Assembly: GCF_000340215.1 (NCBI RefSeq) | Contig: NW_006921535.1 | Coordinates: 3,235,323-3,299,322, forward strand | Length of the DNA stretch: 64,000 bases | Direction: 5' to 3' | Source of the DNA: Pseudocercospora fijiensis CIRAD86 | Taxonomy: Eukaryota; Ascomycota; Dothideomycetes; Mycosphaerellales; Mycosphaerellaceae | In this document: positions 29,207 to 39,840 of the stretch, piece after piece | Layout of the letters: every line of letters starts with the position of its first letter | Numbering within the stretch: position 1 is the stretch's first letter | Translations under genes and position numbers: made by a program | Notes under the pieces: model-generated | Told to the model about the DNA's origin: nothing | What the model saw: only the letters and a program-made list of their open reading frames with translations | Database searches by the model: none

Positions 29207-29848
29207 ATGGCTATGAAGAACCAGAAAACATGCTTCGTCACCGTCGGCGCAACAGCATCCTTCAGTGGGCTGGTGAAGGGCGTCTTAGCACCTGATTTCT
29301 TGCGAGCGCTGGAGCAGCAAGAGTATACAGATCTGCTAATACAGTTCGGTCAAGATGGACGAGAGGTCTTCAATGAGCACATCACTGCAGCTAAGAACAG
29401 CGAAAGCGGAAGCGTTCTCAACATAACAGGATTTGCGTTGGACAAAGCAGGACTTGGAAGATACATGAGACAGGCGAAGGGGTTGGCAGCAAGAGAGGGA
29501 GTTGTGATCAGCCATGCTGGTACGTACTCCGAGAATGGAAGTGGAAAGAGCGAAATACTGAGCTCCATAGGATCTGGAACGATTCTTGACGCTCTGCGTA
29601 TCTCGGTCCCGTTGGTTGTCGTACCGAATGAAGAACTTCTAAACAACCACCAGGTTGAACTCGCAGAGGCTCTAGCAGAGCAAGAATATGTTGTGCATGG
29701 GAAGTTGGACAAGCTAGCACAGGTGCTGGAAGACGCAGAACAGCTTCGAGCAAGGCACAAAGCATGGCCCCCATCCAATGCTGGTTACATGAGGCAGCCA
29801 AAGGGTCTGAAAGGCGTGGTGGATGACGAGATGGGGTTTTTGGACTGA
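29207..29848 (+). CDS. ALG13: UDP-GlcNAc transferase catalytic subunit Alg13
   Basis: Exons 29207-29519 and 29571-29848 give 196 residues, close to yeast Alg13 (about 200). Alg13 is the cytosolic catalytic half of the enzyme that adds the second GlcNAc to the dolichol-linked oligosaccharide; it is recruited to the ER by Alg14. The N-terminal CFVTVGATASFSGLV and the glycosyltransferase-28 C-terminal motif HAGSGTILDALRI, followed by VPNEELLNNHQVELAEAL, identify it. The 51-bp intron (GTACGT...CATAG) sits inside the HAGSG motif and is stop-free and in frame. Unspliced reading inserts 17 residues and destroys the UDP-GlcNAc-binding loop, so splicing is very likely. Confidence 0.88.
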   Translation: MAMKNQKTCFVTVGATASFSGLVKGVLAPDFLRALEQQEYTDLLIQFGQDGREVFNEHITAAKNSESGSVLNITGFALDKAGLGRYMRQAKGLAAREGVVISHAGTYSENGSGKSEILSSIGSGTILDALRISVPLVVVPNEELLNNHQVELAEALAEQEYVVHGKLDKLAQVLEDAEQLRARHKAWPPSNAGYMRQPKGLKGVVDDEMGFLD

Positions 29849-30121
29849 TTGGAAAGACTGTAAAGATATTGTGCAACAGCAAAAATGCCTCAACACTGCA
29901 CTTGAGCCCTCTTGTCTCGGCTTCTGGGCAGACATACTCTCCAGGACACGCCACGCCTCCTCTTTTGATGTACCCATGTCACATTGCCCAGCGATGCTCA
30001 ACTCGTCATCACCTAGCGAGATCAAGAGAGTTACATACACATGGCGTCGTTCTCCACGTCATCAATCGCTATCGCTATCGGTGCCATACAGCTCCTCGTC
30101 TGGACTTTTGAACTCGGCCGT

Positions 30122-30811
30122 CTAAGCCAGCCGTCGCATCCATCTCTGTACATCCTCAGTGCCTTGCTGACTGCCGAGACTAGTCATGAACTTGGAATCG
30201 CGAGAAATGCTTCCGATTTCAATGTACTGCAGTCTCTCGTGCGTGGCCAGCGCTTGGAATACAACCTTCCAGTCGCCTGTCTTCGGCATGTCGATTGCGT
30301 GCATGTGCAGCTCGGTCAGAGTATGTTTGCTGCGTTGGAAAAAGTCGCAAAGATCCTGGTGCTGATAACAGCCACCATACAGAACAATTCTCTCGAGCTT
30401 ACTGTCCGCGAACATATGAAACAGACCGGATGGTAGGGCTTCCTCGGAGCCATAATATAAATCCTCATCGAAGGACAAGGTGAGCTCCTTGAGGTCACGC
30501 GCCGCTTTCACAAGCCGGCTCAATTTTCTCAATCCAGGCTCGTGATCTTCTGTGAAATAACTGGATCCTAGCTCGAGACTCTTTACTGTTGCAAAACTGG
30601 TTTGCAAGCGACCCATCTCGGCGTCATCGAGATCGAAATCTGCAAAACGGCCCATGGTTACCTCAGTCCCCAGACACAGCTGAGGCACGGCGTACTGAGC
30701 GTCCGCGAGGCTTCTCAAAACTAGGTGCACCGTATTGTGACGATGGACGTTGGCGAAGTAGTGCCCATAGCTATCTCTGTTTTTAAGTCGAACTCTTGAA
30801 GTGACATCCAC
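30122..30811 (-). CDS. Hypothetical protein, F-box/leucine-rich-repeat-like tail, 5' end unresolved
   Basis: A minus frame of 230 codons (229 residues) has repeated Leu-patterned segments such as LKELTLSFDE, LERIVLYGG and LTELHMHAIDMP, like the C-terminal half of fungal F-box proteins with degenerate LRRs. The frame opens with GTG; the first internal ATG is at 30655 and would remove a quarter of the pattern. No upstream exon with an F-box could be joined: the only AG acceptors are poor, and a stop lies shortly upstream in frame. It may be a 5'-truncated gene or may need an exon I cannot see. Confidence 0.45.
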   Translation of the reverse strand: MDVTSRVRLKNRDSYGHYFANVHRHNTVHLVLRSLADAQYAVPQLCLGTEVTMGRFADFDLDDAEMGRLQTSFATVKSLELGSSYFTEDHEPGLRKLSRLVKAARDLKELTLSFDEDLYYGSEEALPSGLFHMFADSKLERIVLYGGCYQHQDLCDFFQRSKHTLTELHMHAIDMPKTGDWKVVFQALATHERLQYIEIGSISRDSKFMTSLGSQQGTEDVQRWMRRLA

Positions 30812-30918
30812 ACGGGCAACTTCCTTCCTTCAGACGATGTGGGGCAGATATGCCAAACGGCAGTAACGATTTGCGACAAGGGAGCGTCTCCAATCTATGT
30901 CTCTATCGTTGACGGTGT

Positions 30919-33424
30919 TCAGCTCCAGGCCCATATCGATGATGTCTCTGCCTCCAGCACGACTTCTTCCGCCGCCACACCTGCCTTCCACGTTTCATCT
31001 TCCTCTTGACTACGGATGCCCAGCTTCCGTGCGCCATTCACCAGTTCATCACCTGCCTCTCCAACCATGTTCCGCATATGCATCTGCTTCTCTAGCCTAG
31101 AACGCTTGACCTTCTCGCTGTGTGGAGCTCGCCAGCTGACCTCTCCCTCCCAAGATCCAGTGCGTTTGCAAAACGCCAGAAAGGATGCCCAGTTCTCATC
31201 CAAATCCAGTACATCTGGATTGCCAATCACAACAAGACCCTCCTTAGCGCGCGTCAATGCCACATTGAATCTCCTCGGCTCATGTATCACGCCAAGGCCT
31301 CGAGCAATGTCTTGGTCAATGAAGCGATCCCTTGTTCTTGTTGTACATAAAATCACCAGCCTTGACTCTAATCCCTGGAAAGCCTCGAGGGGCCCGATAT
31401 TGATACCCGGCTTCAACTGCTCGCGTGCCTTTCTTCGGAGCACCTTGACTTGAGCTCGGAATGGGCTCATGATACAAATCTGCTCAGGCTGCAGCAGCTC
31501 CTGTCGTAAGAATGATTGTGCAATTGCGAGTGCGATGTCCGCTTCGCCCAGGTTGAACCAGCCACCTCCGTCTTGCTCGATCTCATCACCGCTTCGGTTG
31601 TCTCGGAACAGGACCGGTAACTGGCGACCTTTGAATCCGTACCACGGCAGAAGCGACTCGACTCCGCTAGCGCATGGCTCAAGAGTGTCGTTGTAAAAGA
31701 GCGAAGATGGTGTCGCTAGAATTGCGGGATGAGAGCGATAGTTTCTGATCAAGTCTGTGAATGGCGGTCTTGTGATCGGCAGCATATCTCTCGTTAGGCG
31801 CGGAACATGCCCCCCTTTCTGCTTCGAACGAGCCAAGGGATGCTCGCAATAAATTGAGCGGGAAAGAAGACGTTCAAAAAGGGACTTCTGTATACCCGCC
31901 TTTTTCGATGCTGTTCGTGGTCCGAGCTGATTTTGGTCCCCTACCATCACAACAAGAGGTGGTTTGAGATCCTGTAAGGCATTCTCGGGAGGTGCGACCG
32001 CAAGAAGCGGCAATAGAGCTTCTGGTTCCGTAGCTTGTGCGGCTTCATCCATAAGAAGCGCGGACCAGTGCAAAGATGGCACGTATGGCATGTCTTCTTG
32101 GTGAAGAGCAGTGTATAAGCCTCGCTCGAGTGCGAACAGGTCCCGATTGGTAAGTCGTGCCTGATGTAAGACTTCAGTATCACGAACTGTGGTGACTACG
32201 ATGCGCTTCCGCATGAGTTCTGGAAAGGGCGGCAAAGAGAAGAACTTATCCTCGATATGACAGAAGGGCATTATGGAGCTCGGGACTTCGGGGAAACTGC
32301 GTGCTGGCGAGTTCATTCTCAAGAGCTGATTCGGTGTGAGATGCTTGCTGAGCCGGTGAACTATGGTGTCGGCCGCGGGATCGGAAGGTGCACAAAGCAG
32401 GACTGCAGTGGTACTGTGGTCATGAATTAGTTGCAGGGCAATCTCGACGACCGTCTTTGTTTTCCCTATGCATTATCTGGTCAGCACTGCGCTGTCATGC
32501 TTGACAAGGCTGTCGTTACCACTCACCTGTTCCTGGCGGTCCCGAAATCAAGTAAGGCAATCGACCATACTTCTCCCTCAAAACGGTATGAACTGCTTTG
32601 AGCTGCTCATGGTTGAGCTCGTCATCAAATTGAACGCAGTTGAAGGTACTCGGATTCAGTTTGTGCTGCATTGCGCCGTCATCGTGAGTAGGGAACAACA
32701 TCGCTCGCAGCCAGCTATTTTGGTCCTGCAAATGCGCGTGAGCTTCTTTGACCGCTCTATGCAATGCATGCATCCTATCAGACTGGACGGTGAAGCAAGC
32801 ATTGAACAGCATGCTCATGTGTCGCAGTCCGTCCAGTCGAAGGAACAATGTCTCATTCATGCGATCTATAACCCACACCACAGCTTCATGACAGACATCG
32901 AGACCTCCAGGCACAGGTGCGCGATCTGGAGCAGTGAACCCTGAGAAGACGATGAGATCTCCACGTGCATCAAATCGCAACTGCTTCAAGCGAACAATAT
33001 CTCCGACCTCAAGAGGGAGATTGAATTCGCGCAGTCCAGGGACTGTCAGACGGTACATGGAGTGCTGAGCATCGTAGGCAGTCTGTGTCAAGCTCGTCTG
33101 ATAAATCGCATGCGCTTCGTATTCATGGCGCAATGCAGTCTCTTCTTGCTTCAAAGCTGTGGCGAATGCGCTCCCGTAAGTCGAGAACTCTGACAAGTCT
33201 TTTCCCGACCCGTTCAAGGCGCTCGTCTCAAGATCGGTGCTCGACGAAGATTTTCGAGACACCAGAAAGGAGGTGCCAGCAAAAGAAGCGGTGTATTCGG
33301 AGTACTTGGTCCATGGCGCCGGCGTGGAGGGCACAACGAGTGCGGCGGCTTGATTTAGTTGCTTCAGCTTCAGCGGTATGTACGGAGCGGCATACACATC
33401 TAGTGTAGCCTCTTTCTTCGACAT
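30919..33424 (-). CDS. SF1 helicase, MOV10/SDE3-Upf1-like
   Basis: Exons 33424-32527 and 32465-30919 (61-bp GT-AG intron) give 814 residues. The intron splits motif I, and splicing yields GPPGTGKT at 295-302. Further motifs: II DEAAQ (439-443), III VVMVGDQNQLGPR, IV LIRNYRSHPAI, V LEAFQGLESRLVIL, VI FNVALTRAKEGLVV. These place it in superfamily 1 of the Upf1-like group, nearest in layout to MOV10/SDE3 RNA helicases. Residues 1-260 form a non-helicase region with beta-rich segments (LPLEVGDIVRLKQL). SDE3/MOV10 helicases act in RNA silencing and retroelement control; that role here is inferred only. The first ATG is at 33424; upstream sequence in frame begins with TTG. It diverges from ILV5. 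Confidence 0.85.
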
Positions 33425-33536
33425 GGCAGCGGAAACGCTCACTGCAGTGCGGCAGTGGCGCACATCGGGAAGTGAGAGGCGTGGTAAGGATGTGGCCTGG
33501 CCATTCAAGTGGTGTGAGTGCGTTGTCTATTTCTGG

Positions 33537-33587
33537 CAGATAGTCGCATTAGCAGATAGTCGCATTAGCAGATAGTCGCATTAGCAG
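33537..33587. repeat. Three tandem copies of a 16-bp unit
   Basis: CAGATAGTCGCATTAG is repeated exactly three times (33537-33552, 33553-33568, 33569-33584), followed by CAG. It lies upstream of the SF1 helicase start and about 400 bp upstream of ILV5. It could be a minisatellite or a cluster of binding sites. Confidence 0.85.
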
Positions 33588-33994
33588 TCAGTGTCGTTGA
33601 AGGCGCGTGCGTGTTTGAGTAGAAGAAAGGAAGACTGTTGGCCAACAATGAGCTCCTTCCATGTGATTGATCGAAGGTGAAGTGAAGTTCAACCCGATAA
33701 TTACCTGCTTCTTGAAAGGCGAGCGCGAAGGCTCTGGCTCGAATGACACGATGCTCCAACCCCCGAGTGGAGACAGTATATCTATTGCTACCCGATGGGT
33801 GTTTCTGGTGTGGTATATTTGCTTGTTCGTGTGCAATTCCAATATCAGGAGGTGTGCAGTGTCTCGGCCATGCCATGCCGCGATCGGCGAGGGTCCTAGC
33901 TTTCAACACTAAGTTTTCTTGAGCACACCCAAGGACATTCCCATTACTCACACCCCATACTGTTTCACTCCACTCTACTACACCATATCACAAA

Positions 33995-35393
33995 ATGGCC
34001 TCCAAGAATGCTAGCAGAGCGCTGCGCGCCTCATTGAGGCAGATAAAGGCGCCACAGGTGCAGCAACGATCTTTCATCTCCGCTGTCAACAGCACCAGCC
34101 GGGCCAGCCTCCGTCCAGCTCGGAAAGCGACCACATCTGCATTCGTGCAGCAAACACGAGGCAAGAAGACCGTCGACTTCGCTGGCGACAAAGAAGTCGT
34201 GTACGGTATGTACACAACTGCAATTGATGGGCCAATGGCTCAATGCTAACTTGCTGCTAGAGCGCGACGACTGGCCGCGTGACAAGCTCCTTGTACGTGT
34301 TCCTTGATGACTCGATTTCAATGCGAGCTCAGGGCGCAGTGTACACAATCGCGCATGCTAACGAAATTCAGGACTACTTCAGGAACGATACCCTCGCCCT
34401 GATCGGTTACGGGTCGCAAGGTCACGGACAGGGTCTGAACCTACGCGACAACGGCCTCAATGTCATCATTGGTGTGCGAAAGAACGGCGCCAGCTGGAAA
34501 GAGGCAGAGCAAGATGGCTGGGTTGCCGGCAAGAACCTCTTCGAGGTCGATGAGGCTATCCAGAAGGGCACAATCGTGATGAACCTGCTCTCAGACGCTG
34601 CCCAGTCTGAGACCTGGCCACACATCAAGCCAATGCTCACCAAGGGCAAGGTCAGCAAACACACAAGCGAATTTTCCAAAACATTGCTGACTTCCCGCAG
34701 ACTCTCTACTTCTCCCACGGTTTCTCCCCAGTCTTCAAGGACCAGACCAAGGTCGAGGTGCCAAAGGACATCGATGTCATCCTGGTCGCGCCCAAGGGAT
34801 CTGGACGTACTGTCCGAACTCTCTTCCGTGAGGGCCGTGGTATCAACAGCTCCGTCGCTGTGTTCCAGGATGTGACTGGCAAGGCTGAGGAGAAGGCAAT
34901 CGCCCTTGGTGTTGCCATTGGCTCTGGTTACATGTACAAGACCACCTTCGAGAAGGAGGTCTACTCGGACCTTTACGGTGAGCGTGGGTGCTTGATGGGT
35001 GGTATCCACGGCATGTTTCTCGCTCAGTACGAAGTCCTCCGCGAGCGCGGCCACTCTCCATCCGAGGCTTTCAACGAGACCGTTGAGGAGGCTACGCAGT
35101 CTCTGTACCCTCTGATCGGCCAGAATGGTATGGACTACATGTACGCTGCCTGCTCCACTACCGCCCGCCGTGGTGCCATCGACTGGAGCAAGCGATTCAA
35201 GGAGGTCCTCAAGCCAGTCTTTGACGAGCTGTACGAGAGCGTGAAGACCGGCAAGGAGACCAAGCGCACCATGGAATACGCCGGGCGCCCAGACTACCGC
35301 CAGGCTTTCGAGAAGGAGATGGAGGAGATCCGCAACCTTGAGATCTGGCGAGCTGGAAAGGCCGTCCGCAGCCTTCGCCCAGAGAACGCATGA
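33995..35393 (+). CDS. ILV5: Ketol-acid reductoisomerase, mitochondrial (Ilv5)
   Basis: Four exons, 33995-34205, 34261-34292, 34372-34650 and 34701-35393, sum to 1215 nt and 404 residues. Ilv5 converts acetolactate and acetohydroxybutyrate to the dihydroxy acids of valine, isoleucine and leucine synthesis, in the mitochondrial matrix, with NADPH and Mg2+. The N-terminus is Ser/Arg/Lys-rich, as for matrix import. The NADPH-binding loop reads IGYGSQGHGQGLNLRD. The C-terminal domain carries the metal-binding and substrate residues in DLYGERGCLMGGIHGM and EAFNETVEEATQSLYPLI. Introns are 55, 79 and 50 bp. Exon 2 is only 32 nt (ERDDWPRDKLL). In yeast, Ilv5 also packages mtDNA; this is not testable here. 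Confidence 0.95.
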
Positions 35394-36215
35394 TTGTGTT
35401 CGCACATGGGGTTGGCCGGGGCACAAAGGTGGAGTTGCATGTGGTTGACATTGAGTCGAAGCATCCAGACGCCATTGCATGCACATTGCAATCATTTCGC
35501 ATGCATCGGAGCGCATGCCGACTTTCTCGGCCGCTGAAATTGCCTTTGATCATGGTTCAGAGCTGAAGGGCACTTTTTCCTACCAGGAGTTGGCGTGCGT
35601 TTGGGTGGTACGCGAAAAACGGGCTCCAGCGATCTCGAAAGTTCTGTAGCATTATTGACCTTGTGTGAATGTAGCTGTCGCGCGACAGCAAGCTGTGTTG
35701 ATTGCTTGTTCTGGACTTTCTTTGTGCTTTTTTCAACGAATGCTAAAATGCAACAGCACGCTTGGTGGCGGCAATTCTGTCGATCTGAAAATGCAATATG
35801 TCTCGCCCACTGCACGCTGAAACGCTCCCGCCGCACCCCTCTGCGTGAATTCCAAGTGGTCGCACACTCCTAGCTGCTTCCTTCCCCACCATCTCATGAT
35901 ACTGATTACATCATGATACTACTTACAAAGGGGTATGATGTTCAGAACTTTGCTCATCAAGCTAGACACGCGGGGTGAGGACCGATCGCTCGGTTCCAAT
36001 CCGTGGTTTGGAGCGCAATTTAGAACCTGACAAGCCCAAAACTAGAAGCCCATGCGCCACAGTGCCAGTGTCATGGGAAATGCCGTCAAAGCCTTTTTTC
36101 CGAATATCGTGCCGCACAGCGCCGTATTGTGGTCTTTGTTGAGGTGTGTAGTAACGGCATCAGCTCGAATGACTGCCTGAATAGGTCGGCCTATTGGAAA
36201 GCCCGCTCTCAGCCT
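35394..36215. other. Intergenic, no supported gene
   Basis: About 820 bp between ILV5 and the convergent Zn2Cys6 gene. A near-repeat, CATGATACT, occurs twice near 35893-35920. Nothing coding is supported. Confidence 0.4.
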
Positions 36216-37100
36216 TCATGGCGTTTGATACGGCTTGGAAGGATCCAGCGAGGTTGATCCGACGGAACCGGTACTTTCCTCAGAGCTTAAGGATGGCAAA
36301 TGTGCACTGAAAGGCGTAGGGTGTTGATGCCCACGTAGGCTTGGTTCGATGGCATGATATAGTGGGATTTGGGCATTTGGGATTTCCGGGATGGATGAAG
36401 CTCGTCCGCTATCCTCTGAGCTCAAAGAGTGGCTGTGGCTGAGGTGATTTGGGGTCATGCCGCGAGTGGGGACGTCTAGTATGGTCTGTATAGGCGGAAG
36501 GCGATCGACTCCTGTCGTGGCAGGCGGTGGAAGAGGACCCATGGCTTGATGTGGTGGCAATCCAATGACGCCTTCCTTGATCTGGCGGAGTAGGGCAAAC
36601 ACATCGTCGTAGTTGCTCGTCCGGATGCGTTGAAAGATGTCCTGTGCTTCGGGCTCGGGCCTAGCTTGCACGAAGGCCAGAAGCTCTCGTACCTGGTCGC
36701 GCTCTTGTTCGAGCACCTGATTGCGGCGTCGTAATGCTGACCAGCGACTCTCGCCCTCCTCAGCCTCGTACTGGCATTCAGTTCTGAGGTTTTGGCAGCG
36801 TGAGCAGGCAGGCCTAGGCAGGTCAGGTCAGGTGAGCATTTTATGTTTTCGTCGACGTCGGCTGGACTTGTCTTACCTGAGGCCGTCGCACTGGGGACAA
36901 GGTCAGTTGTGACTTCAGTTGAACGGGAGAGAGCTCACTCTGGATTTTCGCCGACGACACGCGGAGCATGCACTTTCTATGAGTGTCCGCTTAGGACGTG
37001 CTCCCGGGGGACGATTGTGGCCAGGTGAGGTATTACCACCATCCTTGGAGGCTTCGCCTGACGACGTGCGTGCTGCCAGCAGCGGCCTGCTACCGGACAT
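36216..37100 (-). CDS. Short Zn(II)2Cys6 transcription factor with a 14-nt exon
   Basis: Three exons, 37100-36939, 36890-36877 (14 nt) and 36813-36216, sum to 774 nt and 257 residues. Splicing reconstructs an ideal binuclear cluster: CSACRRRKSR, C-D-G-L-R-P-A, CSRCQNLRTEC, spaced C-x2-C-x6-C-x6-C-x2-C-x6-C. The introns (48 and 63 bp) lie inside the cluster. A short coiled-coil linker follows (LRRRNQVLEQERDQVRELL), then a region on residues in DIFQRIRTSNYDDVFALLRQIKEG, conserved in fungal regulators of this type, and a Ser/Pro-rich tail. There is no fungal-specific transcription factor domain, so the protein is much shorter than typical members (500-700 residues). Targets are unknown. Confidence 0.8.
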
Positions 37101-39840
37101 TCAGGATGACTGGAGCCTTGCTGGCTTGGTGGCATATGGGAATCGGCAGCGATGGGTGAGGAGGCGACACACTGGTCATGAAGGAGGGCGACTGCTGCTG
37201 CTGCTGCTGCACATCAGTGCAATGCAATCAGTGCAAGAGGGCCCGGGCAAGAGACCGAGAGCAAAGTGTAAAGTGTGGAATCTCGGATGCTCCCTAGCTC
37301 TTGCCTTGCCTGGTACACATCGACGATCGGGAAGGAAACAGCCACAGGCGACTGCACTTGGAGGTCTGCTCTCAAAGACATCCTGGCTCATGCGGAGGCC
37401 GAGCCAATTCCGGAAATAAGTTCTGCTTTGGCAGCAACGAGGCGTGGTTTGCAAGACCATGCCGTTCATGCGTGCTTTGGGCTGTGCTGCGCTGCGATGT
37501 GCGTCTCGTTGTCGTCCGCAAACTGTGGTATGCACCAGATTCTTGGAGCGAGCTGCCACTCCATTCTCCATTTTCTCTCACGTGTGGCTGAGCCCGCGAC
37601 GCACCCGCTCCGTACAGCGTCGCACTCGGACACGGGCTCGAGAAGATACTCGCTGTTCACACGACGGACCCCGTTGCGTCACGGTGCGAATCGCAGCGTG
37701 CCACCAAGCTTTCCCTGACGCGCATGGCTCAGCCGAATACCGAATTCAGAATTTTCGCACCCTCACGTGTAGCACAATGCCACAAACACCGCCCACCCGT
37801 ACCAGCGTCGCAGCACATGATGTGTCGCCAAGCCATCTGTGATTTTCTGATTGGCATCGTCGGTGGCCCCAGGCATGCCGCCAGCCCGCACGCGGCACAA
37901 GCCATACGCTTGGCGATGGTGATACTGTAGTCCGATGCTCAGGCTCTGCGGCGGACGTCGCAATCGGATTGTCGCAAGGGAGCAATATCAGCCTTGCAAG
38001 TCACGGGCCTGCGCTGCCTCCGGCTCCAGGAGATCACTCCGTTCCATACCGACACCCGATCCTGATTAGCCGCCGCTTGCTGTTGCGATCGCAGTTGCTT
38101 TGAACTCCCCGTGCGCCGAAAACACTAGAATAAGCTATCCATCTGCCTCTTCCATGCCCAATCACTTTACCACCAGATGCAGCAGCAGCACTTTCCCATT
38201 GATGAGCATACTTCCTCGCGCCTTCCATCGCTGCACATTGCCCGCGGCGCCTGTGTGTTGCAGCACGATCGGGGCCAGCTGGCAAAGCGGAAAATTGATT
38301 TTCACCTCCCTGCTGTCCTGGTCTCCGAAGCAATCGAAGCCGATCAAGGTCGCTTGGAGCTGCCCGCCGAAGATACTACGGCGCATTCGAATCCGAAGTC
38401 GATCCAAGTGGAGCTCGACATCTGTTACTGAGATCGAAATTGCTGCGAGAGCAATCGAGACCAGTGCTATGTTGCAATACATTATGCCATGATGTGCAGA
38501 AACGAGCTCGAAAGCGAACAGATCAACAGAGACCAAAAAAGAAAGCTACCGTTCGGGTGTCTTAAAGCTGAGAGGGAAACTCAGGAGTCATGATGTAGTC
38601 TCCGGAACCCAGGAGCACGGGTAATGAAGACGTCAAGAGATCTTGCTAAGCGCGATGCAGGGCCTCATCAATAATGCACCGTCAGCACGAATCGACACTG
38701 GTCAGGGCCGCTGCATCGGTGCCGCTTACCAGGAAACAGGAGGCAGTCTTGAGATCGGGCTGAAAGCCTTGGCCCGTTCAGAGCCTGGATCTTTGTGGTC
38801 CAAGACGATCTGCTTCGAAAATGCATCAGTCCAGCGCCTGCAGCTTGAACCTCACACCTGCCTGCCTGCCACAAACCCTCCACCACACAATGCAAGAGCG
38901 ACGCTCGTCCGGATTTCAAGAGACGATAAACGGAGGCGCTAAGCATTGTTGTTATCACGAAGGCAATGGAGAGCTGGTATTTGTACAGCACGGCTGCCAA
39001 GTCGGTGGAGGGCGAAGTTTGCATTGCAAGACGGCTTCAAGACGTGCGAGTCACGTAGACAACCTTCAAAGTCCATTGCGACAAATAACTATGAAGCCAA
39101 TTCCCGTGGGAAACGATGACCACATGACAACCCGCAATTCTGCCCATAACAACGCTCGATCAAGCATCCTCAAATAATCTTCATATGTACATCCAACAAA
39201 CACAGTTCTGTGATATGATATCCTTTCCGTCGAATCGGGCAGATTTGATAAACTTATTTAGCTGTGTGCTCTGAGGCACATCGGAAGCTTTTACGAAGCA
39301 TCATCCATCTGAGAAAAAAAGGTATGCAGTGAGGCTTTTTCAACCACTATTGCTGTGATTCAATCTCGTCGGTGTGCTTTCATCAACCATATGTACAAAA
39401 GACTGTCACAGACAGTCGCAAGGGAAAAGTTCAAGATTATAGAACCAACAATGTGCCGCTGTACATCAAAGGACTGCTCACGCTACAGTATGCAATGCAA
39501 CGCAATGTGTATGCACCGCACCGCGAATCTATTCAAGATGTACACATCAAGTTCCGCACCTGCTTGTATGTGCTGAAAAGCGAGCCATGTCGCCATTCTC
39601 GTATGCCCAAGTAACGTACGTGTATTATGCCTTGCGTATGCAAATCTTCCAATCGATGAGAACGCTCAATCAACGCCGTCGCTCGCTCGCTCGCTCGCTC
39701 TGCATCTTGAAATGAAAATCAAAAGGTCTCGCTCTCAAAGCTATCCCTTGATCCTACGCAGACGAATCATGAGTGTCCAGCCCAAGCAATCAAAAAATGA
39801 ATGAGCATTGGCATCCAGTGCCAATGGCCGTGATTCTGTT
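37101..39840. other. Long intergenic region with one candidate small secreted protein
   Basis: About 2.7 kb. Several short frames overlap in other phases and lack domains. The one frame with a protein-like feature (38162-38482, minus) is listed separately. A (GCTC)n run, about five units, lies near 39682-39702. The part from about 39200 to 39840 should include the 3' flank of the large minus-strand gene. Confidence 0.35.
38162..38482 (-). CDS. Possible small secreted protein (uncertain)
   Basis: A 106-residue frame from the ATG at 38482 begins with a signal-peptide-like sequence (MYCNIALVSIALAAISIS) and continues with an ordinary mixed-composition chain containing three cysteines, one of them within the signal. 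No homology is recognised. The opposite strand is also open here for 84 codons, so coding is not proven. A GTAAAG near the stop codon could be a splice donor extending it. If real, it could be an effector-type secreted protein. Confidence 0.3.
   Translation of the reverse strand: MYCNIALVSIALAAISISVTDVELHLDRLRIRMRRSIFGGQLQATLIGFDCFGDQDSREVKINFPLCQLAPIVLQHTGAAGNVQRWKARGSMLINGKVLLLHLVVK

Noticed and set aside
34422..35516. 364-codon minus-strand ORF
   Set aside because: It is the antisense shadow of ILV5 exons, with no domain of its own.
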